Origin: a virus
Length of the DNA: 37,899 nt
Direction: 5' to 3' (one strand)
Virus record (IMG/VR): IMGVR_UViG_3300022932_000012
Span: 1-37,899 of that record
Position 1 is the first letter of the stretch, and each line of letters begins with the position of its first letter. Positions 36,119 through 37,899 of this stretch are shown here, piece by piece. The notes under the pieces were generated by a model. The model worked only from the letters and a program-made list of their open reading frames with translations. It did not search any database and was not told the origin of the DNA. Both the position numbers and the translations under genes were made by a program.

Positions 36119-36681
36119 GTCGACTCCACCCGGTATGCGTCGCGCAGCCGGCCGTCGTAGTTGTGCTTGGCGTAGCTGGGGCCGTTGTAGAGCTTGGCGA
36201 ACATGGCCCAGTCCTGCGCCTTGAGCGCGCGATGGATCGCCCCGCCGCGGTCGTTCTTCAGGAAGGACACGAAGGCGTCGAGCTGCTTTCCCTCGCTCTC
36301 GTACATGGCGTTGATGAAGCCTTGCAGCGTCATGTAGCCAGCCGTCTGGTGGTTGAACCCCATCAGTTGGAATTTCCCCCACGACGCGGATTCAAGCGCG
36401 GCGGTACGGTCGAGCTTCGCGGCTTCTGCTAGGCGCCCGTGCTGCGCCGAAGTGGGGCCGTAGCCGCCCGGCGTCTGGTTGGAGATGCTCGGGTGCGTCG
36501 CGTCGAACCGGCCCTGCGTGCGCTTGCTGAACACATGCCGCTCAAAGAGGATGGTCGGCTCACCCGTGGCGAGGAAACCGCCGTTCGGTGCCTCGATTTG
36601 TGCCACTGCCTTGATGCTGGCTACGTCCACGCCGAGGGTTTCGGCCGCGCGCGTGAAGTCTTCGGATGTGAGGGTTTTCAT
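36115..36681 (-). CDS. Endolysin, N-acetylmuramidase (DUF3380 type)
   Basis: The 188-residue protein has the family pattern: AVAQIEAPNGGFLATGEPTI with catalytic E30, then ILFERHVFSKRTQGRF, then SASWGKFQLMGFNHQTAGY near residues 100-118 and a helical end. These enzymes cut the glycan strand of peptidoglycan. No signal peptide or SAR helix is visible, so release by the holin upstream is expected. ATGA couples it to the holin gene. Confidence 0.88.
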   Translation of the reverse strand: MKTLTSEDFTRAAETLGVDVASIKAVAQIEAPNGGFLATGEPTILFERHVFSKRTQGRFDATHPSISNQTPGGYGPTSAQHGRLAEAAKLDRTAALESASWGKFQLMGFNHQTAGYMTLQGFINAMYESEGKQLDAFVSFLKNDRGGAIHRALKAQDWAMFAKLYNGPSYAKHNYDGRLRDAYRVEST

Positions 36682-37031
36682 GGCTTCACCGCCACATTCA
36701 CCTGCACTTCATCGGTGCCGACATCCGTAGTGACTTCTCCGGTCTTCACGGCCTGGTTCAGCGTCGCCTCTCGCACCGACTTCTGCTGCCATGCCCGCGC
36801 GGCCGGAAGGACGACCGTTGCCAAGAAGATCTGCAAAACCATCGTGGTTCCGGGGCTCAGCTTGAGAATCCCCGCCACATCGGGCCAGCTCGACAGCAGC
36901 GCGTCAAGGATGTTCAGCAGGTAGGGGAACAGCGCGGCCAGCATGCCGATGTACAGCGAGATCGCCTTGTACCAACCGGCAGAGACGTGCTTGTCGTACC
37001 ACGCCCAGAACGATGCTTTAAAGTCAGTCAT
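36678..37031 (-). CDS. Holin (putative)
   Basis: A 117-residue protein has two hydrophobic helices, about 18-46 (YKAISLYIGMLAALFPYLLN) and 54-80 (ILKLSPGTTMVLQIFLATVV). A charged C-terminal tail has VREATLNQAVKTGEV. Size, topology and place just before the endolysin, with an ATGA overlap, fit a class II-type holin that forms lesions in the inner membrane. Another candidate is the membrane protein encoded just upstream. Confidence 0.72.
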   Translation of the reverse strand: MTDFKASFWAWYDKHVSAGWYKAISLYIGMLAALFPYLLNILDALLSSWPDVAGILKLSPGTTMVLQIFLATVVLPAARAWQQKSVREATLNQAVKTGEVTTDVGTDEVQVNVAVKP

Positions 37032-37387
37032 TTCCGTCCACTCCCAGGTTCTGCGGCTCGGCCGCGTAGGATTGCGATGCCTTCCTTGATGTCGCCGAGC
37101 GACTTGCCCTGCTCCTTCATCTCGAGCTTGATTTCTGCGATCGCCTGCGTGGTCTGAGCGCGCTCGATGAGAGCCACGGCCTTGACCTGCTCGAGGTCGG
37201 AGCGCGTTTGCACTTGGTCGGTCTTGATGGCGCCGTAGGCAGCGAAACCGCCGACCACAAGGACGACGATCTGCAGAACGTGGCCCGTGTTTAGGGTCGG
37301 ATCGAAGCGCACATACTTCCTTTGTGCTCCATCGAGCGGTTGAAGACCGCTGTCCAGCGGCGTGGAACGTGAGCGTGAAGAGGTCAT
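37028..37387 (-). CDS. Membrane protein with coiled-coil tail (holin/antiholin candidate)
   Basis: The 119-residue protein has a polar N-terminus of about 35 residues and one membrane helix at about 36-54 (HVLQIVVLVVGGFAAYGAIK). A helical, heptad-like second half follows (SDLEQVKAVALIERAQTTQA, then IKLEMKEQGKSLGDI). Such one-helix proteins in lysis cassettes may be antiholins or accessory holins. It overlaps the holin gene by four bases and follows the tail-fibre stop by 9 bases. Confidence 0.65.
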   Translation of the reverse strand: MTSSRSRSTPLDSGLQPLDGAQRKYVRFDPTLNTGHVLQIVVLVVGGFAAYGAIKTDQVQTRSDLEQVKAVALIERAQTTQAIAEIKLEMKEQGKSLGDIKEGIAILRGRAAEPGSGRK

Positions 37388-37396
37388 GGCGGCCTC

Positions 37397-37899
37397 TCAG
37401 GAGTACTCGTAGACGAGGATCAGGCCGGGGCCACCAGCGCCGCCTGGCTGGCCGGGCGACGACGTACCATTGATCGCGCCACCACCACCGGCCCCCGGGC
37501 TGCCGGCGCCGTAACCACCGCCTGTTGCCGACCCAAGGCTGCGCCCGCCGCCACCGAACCGCGACGGGGCGCCAGCGCCGGAGACGAAGGCGCCGGTACT
37601 CAAGGCCTGCGCCGGCCCTCCCTGCTGGCCCTGCGTATTCAGGATGTTGCCGCCCGTGGCCAGTCCGCCATCAGTGCCGCCAGTAATCAGATACGGAGGG
37701 ACAGCATTGATCGAAGTGCCGCCGAGGCCACCAGGCGCGGTGAGCGAGCCGAAGATCGTCGTCCCTCCATTGCCACCGCCGCCCGCGCCCGCGCCACCGA
37801 TGGTGTAGGCCTGAGACGCCGGCAGCACGTCGAAGTAGTGCTCGAAGCAGGAGCCGCTACCACCACCAAGCCCGGTGCTGACGTTGGCCGCGCCAGTGG
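37397..37899 (-). CDS. Tail fibre protein, glycine-rich C-terminal part
   Basis: This is the end of the gene starting at 1214. The last 157 residues are a glycine-rich region with repeats such as TIGGAGAGGGGNGG and RFGGGGRSLGSATG, ending GAGGPGLILVYEYS. This is the typical tip domain of some phage fibres (polyglycine sandwich). The stop is at 37397-37399. Bases 37869-37899 duplicate the start of the window. Glycine-rich tips are often the variable, receptor-contacting part, so this end should differ most among relatives. Confidence 0.85.
   Translation of the reverse strand, partial: TGAANVSTGLGGGSGSCFEHYFDVLPASQAYTIGGAGAGGGGNGGTTIFGSLTAPGGLGGTSINAVPPYLITGGTDGGLATGGNILNTQGQQGGPAQALSTGAFVSGAGAPSRFGGGGRSLGSATGGGYGAGSPGAGGGGAINGTSSPGQPGGAGGPGLILVYEYS
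37869..37899. repeat. Terminal direct repeat, copy 2
   Basis: Identical to bases 1-31; the two mark where the circular genome was opened. Confidence 0.93.

Noticed and set aside
1-37899. Reverse transcriptase or diversity-generating retroelement, CRISPR array, insertion sequence
   Set aside because: I looked because fibre genes can be DGR targets. I saw no RT motif, no repeat-spacer pattern and no transposase.

Overview
The window reads as one complete genome of a temperate, lambda-like phage with a short (podovirus-type) tail. The first 31 bases recur exactly as the last 31 (37869-37899), and an open reading frame runs through the junction without a break. The molecule is therefore best read as a 37,868-bp circle opened inside the tail-fibre gene. 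High G+C content, strong GC-biased codon use, a CTGT-N8-ACAG SOS box and the mix of gene families point to a proteobacterial host, most likely a betaproteobacterium of the Burkholderiales. The host is inference from gene style; no search was possible.

Layout. The switch lies at 24519-26224. A repressor-like gene (25083) and a Cro-like gene (25011, leftward) diverge across three operator-like sites, and two more sites lie at 26154-26189. From the cro promoter a leftward (minus-strand) block runs: Cro, a membrane protein, an HTH regulator, HNH nuclease, replication protein, DnaB-like helicase, a LexA-type winged helix, VRR-NUC-like nuclease, NinB, a Ref-like nuclease, a lipoprotein and a Q-like late regulator (18682-19059). 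Then come a promoter candidate, two stacked terminators and the late region. Late genes continue leftward: small and large terminase, a DEDD exonuclease, portal, scaffold, major capsid, head-tail and tail proteins, an SGNH-hydrolase tail protein, a P22 gp10-like stabiliser, a 2OG oxygenase and a GNAT enzyme, three ejection proteins (the last with a lytic transglycosylase domain) and a glycine-rich tail fibre. Through the circular junction they continue into lysis genes: membrane protein, holin, muramidase, zinc knuckle and Rz/Rz1, ending at 35495.

On the plus strand, the repressor shares a short cluster with a small unknown gene and a lipoprotein and ends at a terminator (26075). A pL-like promoter then drives a tightly packed early operon (26225-32929) of small accessory proteins, RecT, a YqaJ/lambda-type exonuclease, a protein with C5-methyltransferase-like motifs and an excisionase-like protein. 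A tyrosine integrase (32903-33892) faces it. Between the integrase and the lysis genes lie an attP-like region, an unknown 285-residue protein and a 107-residue protein whose start overlaps a perfect SOS box.

How it fits together. The immunity region, Q/pR'/tR' arrangement, RecT-exonuclease pair and Int/Xis give a lambda-type life cycle, while packaging, portal, gp10-like and ejection proteins give a P22-type virion. The most unusual point is the induction logic. The repressor lacks the S24 self-cleavage domain, yet an SOS box controls a separate gene near the attachment region. This suggests a LexA-controlled antirepressor rather than RecA-driven repressor cleavage. That is a hypothesis and not something the sequence proves.
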